The translations under genes and the position numbers were made by a program. 58,369 nucleotides of DNA, taken from Streptosporangiaceae bacterium (GTDB taxonomy: Bacteria > Actinomycetota > Actinomycetes > Streptosporangiales > Streptosporangiaceae). Shown one piece after another: positions 18,944-29,193 of this stretch. A model generated the notes under the pieces. That model was not told the DNA's origin. It did not search any database and worked only from the letters and a program-made list of their open reading frames with translations. Positions within the stretch are counted from its first letter, which is position 1; each line of letters opens with the position of its first letter. The stretch lies in contig JAICWX010000010.1 of assembly GCA_025934635.1 (NCBI GenBank), positions 1 through 58,369 on the forward strand, read 5' to 3'.

Positions 18944-21835
18944 GTGGCACCGTCTAGCCGGGGTTCCGTTCCGCCCGGACCGATCACCGATCTCTTCGAC
19001 CGTCTCGACCAGTTGCATCTGGCGGCGGGGCGTCCCTCGATGCGGGAAATCGCGACCAGGGCTGGCCGGGACAAGATCAGTTCCTCGACGGTGCACAACG
19101 TATTCCGCGCTACCCGCGTGCCTCGCTGGAACTTCCTTCAGGAGATCGTGACAGCACTGGGCGGAGATACCGATGTGTTCCTGCCCCTGTGGCAGGCGGC
19201 GTGGCAAGCAGAAAACGAGATCGAGTCGCCCCTGACGGTGCCATCCAGTAGAACGTCAACGCTCCTCGGCCAGCCGATGTCCGGCGCTCCGGAGGGGCTG
19301 TCAAAGCGGATCTGGTCCCCCGAGATCCCCCCTCGCAACCCGAACTTCACTGGCCGGGCCGCGGAGTTGGAAACGCTGCGTACCAATCTCACCGACCGCC
19401 GTCGACCGCAAGCAGCCGCCCAAGTCGTGTCCGGGGTGGCTGGTATCGGCAAGACGGAGATAGTCACGGAGTACGTTCACCGGTACCTGGACCAGTACGA
19501 GATCATCTGCTGGATCAGGGCTGAGCGTCCTGATCAGGTCAGAGACGCGCTAGTCAGGCTGGGTCAGCGACTGGAAGTGCACTCATCGGCACTGGGAAGC
19601 GATCGCGACAGGATGATCAGTGCGGTCTTGCGCGGCCTTGAGACAGGAGTAAGGCTGAACTGGCTGCTTGTCTACGACAACGCTGGCCAGCCCCGTGACC
19701 TATCGAGGTACATGCCTGCCGCTGCGCCGAATGGCCACGTGATAATCACCTCGCGGCTAAGTAACTGGCCTGGCTATATCTCGGTAGATGAGATAGAAAT
19801 CTTGCCCTTCACTAAGTCGGAGGCAACTAGCTTCTTGCGTCAAAGGGTCCCCGAGCTCGGCGCGGATCGAGAGCTTGCTGAGACAGAAAATCACCAGACA
19901 AACAGCAAGGTGGAGCGCCTGGCTGAACTGCTCGGTCACCTGCCTGTCGCTATCGAACTCGCCGCTGCCGACTTGACCGAGACCGGACAGAGCATCGACG
20001 ACTACATAGCCCGTTACAAGAAAGGCATACAACAAGTTCCGAACGAGTTGCGCTCAGACTTCTCGCTTCCCGTCATGGCGACATGGGCGAAATCTACATC
20101 TCTACTTACCGCCGATGCCGAAAATTTGCTCAATCTCTGCGCCTTCTTCTCGCCAGAGCCGATCGCAGTGGAATTGCTCCTGCAGAACGCACATGCCGTA
20201 AGTCAACCGTCAGAGCTCAGTGATCTACTATCCTCACGCTATCGTTTTCGGCGGGCCCTCCGGCTGCTGAGCCGATTGTCCTTGATCAAGGTTGACTGGG
20301 CACGAGACGAAGTTCAGGTACAGCGGGTAGTCCGGGAGGCTGCCAGGGGTCGGCTCAGAACAACCGATCAGGCTATGTTCGCGAACTACCAGAGAGTCGT
20401 CGGCAGCGTGCTAGCCGCGTCCAACCCCGGCAATCCAGATCGCCGCGCCAATGACGCGATCTATGACCTGTCGCTGCCGCATCTCGAATTTGATGACGAT
20501 CTCTACAAGGCGGCAAGCCCGGAACTACGCCAGCTCACTATCGACCAAGTGAGACGACTAGAGCTTCGCGGCCGGCATATCGAGGCGGTCCGGTTCGGAC
20601 AGGACGTACTGCAGGCATGGAAGACTCGGCTTGGTCCGACAGACTTGCAGGTGCTCAGGTTGGCAGTGGAAGTGGCGATCGCGATGCGGCTAGCCGCCCA
20701 AGCCGCGGACGCCCGGCAGCTAACCCGGGAAACACTCGCCACGCTGCGCGCGAATTACGGCGAGGAGAACGAGGTTGCCTTGCTGTGCGCGAACGTCTAC
20801 GGCGCCGATCTGCGTGCACAGGCCCAGTATGAGGCGGCGCTTGAGTGGGACCAGGATTTGCTGCCGAAGTTCGAGCGCGTCTTCGGCCCCGCCCACGAGC
20901 GGACGCTGAACGTCGGCCACAACATAGCGTCCGACTTCCGGTGGCTCGGCCGCTTGGCAGATGCCCTCCGGGCCGATCAGCGGACCTTTGAAGGCCGCCG
21001 GAGCGCCTTGGGTGAAAACGATATGCGGACCCTTGTTTCTCGTGACGCGGTCGCGGTCGATCTGCGATTCCTCGGCCGCTACGAGGAATCATTGGACATC
21101 GCTCGCGAGGTAGCCCGATCGTTTGCCGCGATGGGTGGCCGCGACACCTCTGACTGGCTACACGCGCGCAAGGGATTCGCCGCATCGCTGCGCAAGGCCG
21201 GACATCACTGGGATGCTCTCCAGGAGAGCGAGGATGTAGTTCGGCGCTACACCGACCACCTCGGTCCGGATCATGTCTACACGCTGAGGGCAGCCAACAA
21301 CCTCGTCAATGACCGCCGGGCGGTGGGAGATCTTGCTCACGCCGAGGAACTTGGCCGAGAAATCCATGAACGGTGCCGGAAACCGGGCGTACCTCTCGAC
21401 GCTGGTTACGCGGTGCTCGTCAGCCTCGCGTCCGTGCTCCGCGCTGGGGGACACTCGGAGGAAGCACGCCAGTATGACGCGCAGGCCAGGGACGGGCTCA
21501 TCGGAACCTTCGGCGCCCTGCACCTGTTCAGTTTGGTAGCAGGCGTCAACTACGCCACCGACCTGGCTGCTTGCGGCGATATAGCCGAAGCGGCCGGGAT
21601 CGGCCAGGAAACCCTGGATAAGTGTCGGCAGGCTCTTGGCGAGGATCATCCGGTCACGCTGATGGCGGCAGCCAACCTAGCCCTCGATGAGGCCACTGCA
21701 GGAGAAAGGGCCGTGGCGGAGGAGTTGCTGGCTGACACCCTACGCCGATATGAGGAAACGCTGACCGCCGAACATCCTGAGGCTCGGGCAGCTGCACAGC
21801 AGATCAGGCTCACTGCGGAGATCGAACCCTACTGA
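18944..21835 (+). CDS. STAND-type regulator/NTPase: HTH, NB-ARC and TPR domains
   Basis: Protein of 963 aa. The N-terminal helix-turn-helix-like domain is at about residues 12-80 (SMREIATRAG, SSSTVHNVFRA). The NB-ARC NTPase (about 133-430) has Walker A GVAGIGKT at 164-171, Walker B LLVYDN, the sensor HVIITSR and a GLPLA-like GHLPVAIELAA. The rest is a TPR array in which an approximately 42-residue unit repeats (FGPAHERTLNVGHNIASDFRWLGRLADA and related). Such proteins are switches that oligomerise on sensing a ligand and act in regulation, secondary metabolism or phage defence. No separate effector domain is fused. Codon use is noticeably less GC-biased than the flanks, suggesting transfer. 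Confidence 0.85.
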   Translation: MAPSSRGSVPPGPITDLFDRLDQLHLAAGRPSMREIATRAGRDKISSSTVHNVFRATRVPRWNFLQEIVTALGGDTDVFLPLWQAAWQAENEIESPLTVPSSRTSTLLGQPMSGAPEGLSKRIWSPEIPPRNPNFTGRAAELETLRTNLTDRRRPQAAAQVVSGVAGIGKTEIVTEYVHRYLDQYEIICWIRAERPDQVRDALVRLGQRLEVHSSALGSDRDRMISAVLRGLETGVRLNWLLVYDNAGQPRDLSRYMPAAAPNGHVIITSRLSNWPGYISVDEIEILPFTKSEATSFLRQRVPELGADRELAETENHQTNSKVERLAELLGHLPVAIELAAADLTETGQSIDDYIARYKKGIQQVPNELRSDFSLPVMATWAKSTSLLTADAENLLNLCAFFSPEPIAVELLLQNAHAVSQPSELSDLLSSRYRFRRALRLLSRLSLIKVDWARDEVQVQRVVREAARGRLRTTDQAMFANYQRVVGSVLAASNPGNPDRRANDAIYDLSLPHLEFDDDLYKAASPELRQLTIDQVRRLELRGRHIEAVRFGQDVLQAWKTRLGPTDLQVLRLAVEVAIAMRLAAQAADARQLTRETLATLRANYGEENEVALLCANVYGADLRAQAQYEAALEWDQDLLPKFERVFGPAHERTLNVGHNIASDFRWLGRLADALRADQRTFEGRRSALGENDMRTLVSRDAVAVDLRFLGRYEESLDIAREVARSFAAMGGRDTSDWLHARKGFAASLRKAGHHWDALQESEDVVRRYTDHLGPDHVYTLRAANNLVNDRRAVGDLAHAEELGREIHERCRKPGVPLDAGYAVLVSLASVLRAGGHSEEARQYDAQARDGLIGTFGALHLFSLVAGVNYATDLAACGDIAEAAGIGQETLDKCRQALGEDHPVTLMAAANLALDEATAGERAVAEELLADTLRRYEETLTAEHPEARAAAQQIRLTAEIEPY

Positions 21836-22366
21836 TCACCATCGACCCGATTTGGTAAGATCGGCGGCTTCGCGAACCGCATGATGCCATCTTCTAGATC
21901 AGCCCGGCTCGCTCATGTGATCCGTGATCACATGCGGTACTAACTCATGGAGTGCCGCGAGAGTTTTTAATAAGGAGAAAATGCCCCATAAAATTCTAAT
22001 ACGTTGCTATTAAAGATGTCTTCTGATTTGACAAGATTGAATCGCACAAGATTTTGAGAGGACCCAATCAGCGGCGGCAATTAAGCGTAAGCCGACTCCG
22101 GCTGGGCCGATCACCGAACTCTTCAACCGTCTGTATGAAATTCACCTCCACGCCGGCCAGGCGGCTACCTGTCAGTGAGACGAATCGAGAGTAAAAATGC
22201 TGCTTGCCGGTAGGTTGGGCGGTCAACTCATCCGTACCGCCGTAACTAGACGCATGCGCCTGTCCAGTTTCTAGGCCGCCGACCAGGGTTGATCCCGTGT
22301 GATCAGCGCCGCGATGGGAAGGTGTGTGATGATCGGAGCGCATGTTCAGCGAGAGATGGAGAACAC
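21836..22366. other. AT-rich gap of about 530 bp with decayed sequence
   Basis: Strikingly AT-rich for this genome (line 21961-22020 is about 30% GC). It holds a perfect 9-bp hairpin with a 3-nt loop (CATGTGATC/GATCACATG, 21914-21934), a tiny ORF of 10 codons after TAAGGAG (ATG 21981, stop 22011-22013), and the decayed STAND N-terminus listed separately. From about 22195 to 22366 no gene is recognised apart from the upstream region of glgX. Confidence 0.6.
22028..22195 (+). pseudogene. Decayed second copy of the STAND gene promoter and N-terminus
   Basis: Translation from 22071 gives ...RKPTPAGPITELFNRLYEIHLHAG, matching VPPGPITDLFDRLDQLHLAAG of the intact gene at 18944. At the exact position of the intact GTG start this copy has GCG. 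TTGACA lies 82 bp upstream of the ATC codon of GPIT in both copies (22028 to 22110, and 18901 to 18983). The -10 hexamer is lost. A stop follows at about 22176, but shifting frame restores LSVRRIE against PSMREIA, so a frameshift is present too. Beyond about 22195 nothing recognisable remains. Confidence 0.7.
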
Positions 22367-24485
<2,119 letters not shown>

Positions 24486-24493
<8 letters not shown>

Positions 24494-27020
24494 GTTCGGT
24501 ACCGGACCCGGGCCGCGGTCCGGGCGCCGCCAGCCGGTATCCACCTACCGGCTGCAGCTCCGGGACAGCTTCGGGTTCGGCCACGCCGCCGCGCAGGCCG
24601 GCTACCTGGCCGCGCTGGGCGTCACGCACGTCTACCTGTCGCCGATCCTGCAGGCCAACCCGGGCTCGCCGCACGGCTACGACGTGATCGACCATTCCCG
24701 GATCTCGGCCGACCTCGGCGGTGAGCCCGCGTTCCGCGACATGGTGGCCGAGTTCCGCCGGCACGGCCTGGGCGTGGTCGTCGACGTGGTGCCCAACCAC
24801 ATGGCCCGGCCGGTTCCCGAGACGCTCAACCGGCAGCTGTGGTCGGTGCTCTACCGCGGGCGGGCCTCGGAGTTCGCGTCCTGGTTCGACGTCGACTGGG
24901 ACGCGCAGGAGGGCAAGCTGCTGCTGCCGATCCTGGCCGGGCCGCTGGAAGAGTGCCTGCGCGAGCTGATCATCGACACGGCCCCGCGCGACCCGGCGAA
25001 CCCCGGTCACCGCGGGCCGGTGCTGCGCTACTACGACCACATCCTGCCGCTCCGCGACGGGGTCGCCGACCTGCCCCTCGGGGTCCTGCTGGCCCAGCAG
25101 CACTACCGGCTCACCGACTGGCACGACGCGGCCACCCAGCTCAACTACCGGCGCTTCTTCGACATCGACTCGCTGATCGCGGTCCGGGTCGAGGATCCCG
25201 ACGTGTTCGCCGCCACCCACGAGGTGCTGCTGCGGCTGGTGCGCGAGGGCCTGATCGACGGCCTGCGGGTCGACCATCCCGACGGGCTGGCCGACCCGGA
25301 GGGCTACCTGGCCCGGCTGGCGGCCGAGACCAACGGCGCCTGGGTGGTGGTGGAGAAGATCCTGGCGCACGGTGAGGAACTGCCCGGCTGGCCCTGCGCC
25401 GGCACCACCGGATACGACACTCTCGGCCTGGTCGGCGGCCTGTTCACCGACCCCGCGGGGGACGTCCCGATGGCGGATGAGTACGTCCGCTTCACCGGCG
25501 GCAAGCAGAGCTTCGCCGAGGTGGAGCGGGACGCCAAGCGCGACATCGCCGACGGCACCTTCGCCGCCGAGCTGGCCCGGCTGACCCGGCTCTTCGTGGC
25601 GGCCGGTTACCCGGCCCTGGACAACTTCACCGCCGCTGACCTGCACGACGTGCTGGTCGCGGTGCTGGCCGGGTTCGGCGTCTACCGGGCCTACGTGACC
25701 CCCGGCGAGCCGCCGTCGCCCGCCGCGGCGGCGGCGGTGACCGCGGCGGCCACGACCGCCCGGGATCACCTGGAGGAGCACCTGTACCCTGCCCTGGACG
25801 CGGTGGCGACGGCCGTCCTCGGCCTGGGCGAGCTGACCGGCGATCCGGACCAGCAGGCCGCGCGGGACGAACTGATCGTGCGGTTCGGCCAGACCACGGG
25901 ACCGGTGCTGGCCAAGGGGGTCGAGGACACCGCGTTCTACCGCTGGTCGCGGCTGGCCGCGCTGAACGAGGTGGGCGGCGACCCGGACGTGTTCGGCATC
26001 AGCCCGGCCGAGTTCCACGCCGCGGCCGGGCGCCTCGCCCGGCGCTGGCCGGCCACCATGACCACGCTGTCCACGCACGACACCAAGCGGCAGGAAGACG
26101 TCCGGGCCCGGCTGGCCGTGCTGGCCGAGTATCCGCACGACTGGGGGCACCAGGCGGCCGAGTGGCACGGCCTGGCCCGCTGGCTCACCGACGGGGCCGC
26201 CGCCGAGGCCGCCGAGCGGGCCCCCGAGCCCGACCTCGAGTACCTGATGTGGCAGACCCTGGTGGGCGCGTGGCTGATCGGGCCCGAGCGGCTGGGTGAG
26301 TACCTGGACAAGGCGATGCACGAGGCCAAGACGCGGACGTCCTGGACGGTGCGCCGCCCGGGCTACGAGTCGGCGGTGCTCGGCCTGGCCAGCGCCGTGC
26401 TCGGCGACCCGGAGCTGACCGCGGGCATTTCCAGCTTCGTGGCCCGGATCGCGCCAGACGCGCGGGTCAACACCCTCGGCGCGAAGCTGGTCCAGCTCAC
26501 CATGCCCGGGGTGGCGGACGTCTACCAGGGCTGCGAGCTGACCGGCCTGTCCCTGGTCGACCCGGACAACCGCCGGCCAGTCGACTACCAGCGGCGCCGC
26601 CGGCTGCTGGCCGCGCTCGAGGCCGGCCCGGACCACGCGACCGGCCTGGACGCGGAGAAGCTGCTGGTGACCTCGCGGGCGCTGTGGCTGCGGCGCGATC
26701 ACCCGGAGTGGTTCGGCGGCAGCTACACCCCGCTGGCGGCCGAGGGGCCCGCCGCCGAGCATGCGGTCGCGTTCGCCCGCGGCGGCCACGCGGTCACCGT
26801 CGTCACCCGGCTGCCGGGCGGGCTGCGGCGGCGCGGCGGCTGGGCGGACACCGCCCTGCCGCTGCCCGAGCTGCACTGGCGCGACGTGCTCACCGGGGTC
26901 AGGCACGCCGGGCTGCGGCCGCCGCTGGACGAGCTGACCAGGCGGTTCCCGGTGGCACTGCTGATCCCGGACCGGGTCTGGGAAATGGAGCAGGAGTACG
27001 CCGACGGCAGCCAGCGGTGA
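24486..27020 (+). CDS. treY: Malto-oligosyltrehalose synthase
   Basis: GH13 enzyme, 844 aa, converting the reducing-end alpha-1,4 bond of maltodextrins to the alpha,alpha-1,1 linkage of trehalose. Features are the N-terminal STYRLQLRDSFGF, YLSPILQANPGSPHGYDVIDH, DVVPNHMA, DGLRVDHPDGL (nucleophile region), VVEKILAHGEELP and VYQGCELTGLSLVDPDNRRPVDY. The start GTG 24486 overlaps the glgX stop, and the stop overlaps treZ, so the three genes are translationally coupled. Confidence 0.95.
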
Positions 27021-28804
27021 CCGCGTTCAGCGTCTGGGCCCCGGCCGCGGGCCGGGCCGAGGTGGAGGTCGCCGGCCAGCGTTACCCGATGAGCCGGGAG
27101 AACGCGCCGGAGGGGCGCAAGGGCGCCGGCTGGTGGGTGGCCGACGTCCCGGACGTGACGGCCGGGATCGACTACGGGTTCCGGCTGGACGACGGCGAGC
27201 TGCTGCCCGACCCGCGCTCGCTGCGCCAGCCGTTCGGCATCAAGGGCGCCAGCCGCACGTACGACCATGCCGCGTTCCGCTGGACCGACGAACGGTGGCG
27301 CGGCGGCGCGCTGCACGGGTCGGTGATCTACGAGCTGCATGTCGGCACGTTCACCGCCGAGGGCACCTTCGACGCGGCCATCGGGCACCTGGATCACCTG
27401 ACTGACCTGGGCGTGCACGCGGTGGAGCTGATGCCGGTGGCGGCGTTCCCCGGCCAGCACGGCTGGGGCTACGACGGGATCAACCTGTGGGCGGTACACG
27501 AGCCGTACGGCGGCCCGGACGGGCTCAAGCGGTTCGTCGACGCCTGTCACGCCCGCGGCCTGGCCGTGCTGCTCGACGTGGTGTACAACCACGTCGGCAT
27601 CGGCAACCGGCTGGACGCCTTCGGCCCCTACTTCACCGAGGCGCACGTGACGCCGTGGGGTCCCGCGGTCAACCTGGACCAGCCCGGCTCGGACGAGGTG
27701 CGGGCGTTCCTCATCGGCAACGCGCTGATGTGGCTGCGCGACTACCACCTGGACGGGCTGCGGCTCGACGCGGTGCACGCGCTCGAGGACCACCGGGCCC
27801 TGCACTTCCTGGAGGAGCTCGCGACCGAGGCGGGCGCCCTCGCCGCCCTGCTGAACCGCGAGCTGATCCTGATCGCCGAGTCCGACACCAACGACCCCCG
27901 GCTGGTCACCTCGCGGGAGGCGGGCGGCTACGGGCTGGCCGCGCAGTGGAGCGACGACTTCCACCACGCGGTGCACGCGGCGATCACCGGCGAGCGGCAG
28001 GGCTACTACTGTGACTTCGGCTCGCTCGCGGCGCTGGCCAAGACCTATACCCGGGTGTTCTTCCACGACGGCATCTGGTCCGCCTTCCGGCACCGCACCC
28101 ACGGCCGGCAGGTCGACGTGTTCCGCGTGCCCGCCCACCGCTTCCTCGGCTACCTGCAGGACCACGACCAGATCGGCAACCGGGCCGCCGGCGACCGGAT
28201 CGCCGCCGCGCTCTCACCGGAGCTGGTCAAGGTCGGCGCCGGCCTGGTGCTGACCTCGCCCTTCACCCCGATGCTGTTCATGGGCGAGGAGTGGGGCGCG
28301 GCCACCCCGTGGCAGTACTTCACCGACCACATCGAGCCGTGGCTGGCCACGGCGGTCGCGGAGGGGCGCAAGGCCGAGTTCGCCCAGCACGGCTGGGACG
28401 CGGCCGAGGTGCCCGACCCCCAGGACAAGGCGACCTTCCGGCGGTCCAAGCTGGACTGGTCCGAGCAGGACCACGACCCGCACCTCGGCCTGCTGGCCTG
28501 GTACCGGGAGCTGATCACGCTGCGCCGGTCCCGGCCCGAGCTGGTCGACCCGCGGCTGAACCGGGTGCAGGCCGACTTCGACGAGGACGCGCGCTGGCTG
28601 CTGGTCCGGCGGGGACGGCTGCGGATCGTGGCGAACCTCGGCTCGCAGCCGGCCCGGCTGTCCCTCGGGCAGCGCGGCACCGGGGTGCTGGCCGCGTCCA
28701 GTCCCGGGGTGGCGATCACCCAGGACACCGTGACCATGCCGCCCGCCACCTTCGCCGTCATCGAGACCAGGGCGCTCAACGGGGCCTGCGGCTTACGGCC
28801 GTAG
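27017..28804 (+). CDS. treZ: Malto-oligosyltrehalose trehalohydrolase
   Basis: GH13 enzyme, 595 aa, releasing trehalose from maltooligosyl trehalose, the last step of the TreY-TreZ pathway. An N-terminal CBM48-like domain (TAFSVWAPAAGRAEVEV) precedes catalytic segments HVGTFTAEGTFDAAI, LDVVYNHVGIGNRL, DGLRLDAVHAL, IAESDTNDPRL and LQDHDQIGNRA. GTG 27017 forms a GTGA overlap with the treY stop. The longer frame from 26684 only reads treY out of frame. Trehalose made this way serves desiccation and osmotic stress. Confidence 0.95.
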   Translation: MTAFSVWAPAAGRAEVEVAGQRYPMSRENAPEGRKGAGWWVADVPDVTAGIDYGFRLDDGELLPDPRSLRQPFGIKGASRTYDHAAFRWTDERWRGGALHGSVIYELHVGTFTAEGTFDAAIGHLDHLTDLGVHAVELMPVAAFPGQHGWGYDGINLWAVHEPYGGPDGLKRFVDACHARGLAVLLDVVYNHVGIGNRLDAFGPYFTEAHVTPWGPAVNLDQPGSDEVRAFLIGNALMWLRDYHLDGLRLDAVHALEDHRALHFLEELATEAGALAALLNRELILIAESDTNDPRLVTSREAGGYGLAAQWSDDFHHAVHAAITGERQGYYCDFGSLAALAKTYTRVFFHDGIWSAFRHRTHGRQVDVFRVPAHRFLGYLQDHDQIGNRAAGDRIAAALSPELVKVGAGLVLTSPFTPMLFMGEEWGAATPWQYFTDHIEPWLATAVAEGRKAEFAQHGWDAAEVPDPQDKATFRRSKLDWSEQDHDPHLGLLAWYRELITLRRSRPELVDPRLNRVQADFDEDARWLLVRRGRLRIVANLGSQPARLSLGQRGTGVLAASSPGVAITQDTVTMPPATFAVIETRALNGACGLRP

Positions 28805-28852
28805 CCCGCGGCTCGGCCGCAGGATGCGGCCATTGTCTGGCAGTTCGGTATG

Positions 28853-29041
28853 TCATGAGCCTTGCGTGGCGAGCCGGTGCCGCCCGGCGGCCCGGAGGTG
28901 AAGCCGCCCGTGCACCAGGGGCTTGCGGAGCCGCGGCTCAGCCTGGGCCGCGCGGGCTACGCGCGCGCGCCGGGCCTGGTGACGCAGGTCGGTGATCCTG
29001 GCCTGGGCCAGCTCGTGGCTGATGGCGGTGCTGGGGTTCAT
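28853..29041 (-). CDS. Small basic hypothetical protein
   Basis: Protein of 62 aa beginning MNPSTAISHELAQARITDLRHQARRARVARA, Arg/Ala-rich and probably helical, with no membrane segment. An AAGGAGG precedes the ATG by five to six bases, which is the main support. Short basic proteins with a similar N terminus occur in many actinomycetes, but I know no function. It lies downstream of the LAL regulator on the same strand, beyond a hairpin terminator, and is convergent with treZ. Confidence 0.5.
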   Translation of the reverse strand: MNPSTAISHELAQARITDLRHQARRARVARAAQAEPRLRKPLVHGRLHLRAAGRHRLATQGS

Positions 29042-29162
29042 CGCGGCCTCCTTGGGGCGTTTATCGCTCTCTTACGAGAATGCCGCTAAGGCGGTGGGTC
29101 GCGAATCGGGCATGTTACCGATTTCGCAGGCCAGAAGGGCCTTAGCTGGCGGTAAGCCGGGA

Positions 29163-29192
29163 GTCCGGGGCGGCCGGACGGGCCTAAGGCCC
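29163..29192 (-). terminator. Tandem hairpins ending the LAL regulator transcript
   Basis: GGGCC-TAA-GGCCC (29180-29192) abuts the regulator stop codon at 29194, and GTCCGG-N5-CCGGAC (29163-29179) follows directly. GGGCCTTAG at 29137-29145 could also pair with CTAAGGCCC. No U-tract. Confidence 0.55.
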
Positions 29193-29193
29193 C

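Noticed and set aside
18944..21835. FxSxx-COOH system TPR protein (FxsT)
   Set aside because: The domain order is similar, but no radical-SAM maturase or FxSxx precursor gene lies nearby, so that specific assignment is unsupported.
18145..22366. Integrated prophage or insertion sequence
   Set aside because: Despite its different base composition the segment has no integrase, transposase, tRNA attachment site or flanking direct repeats that I could see.
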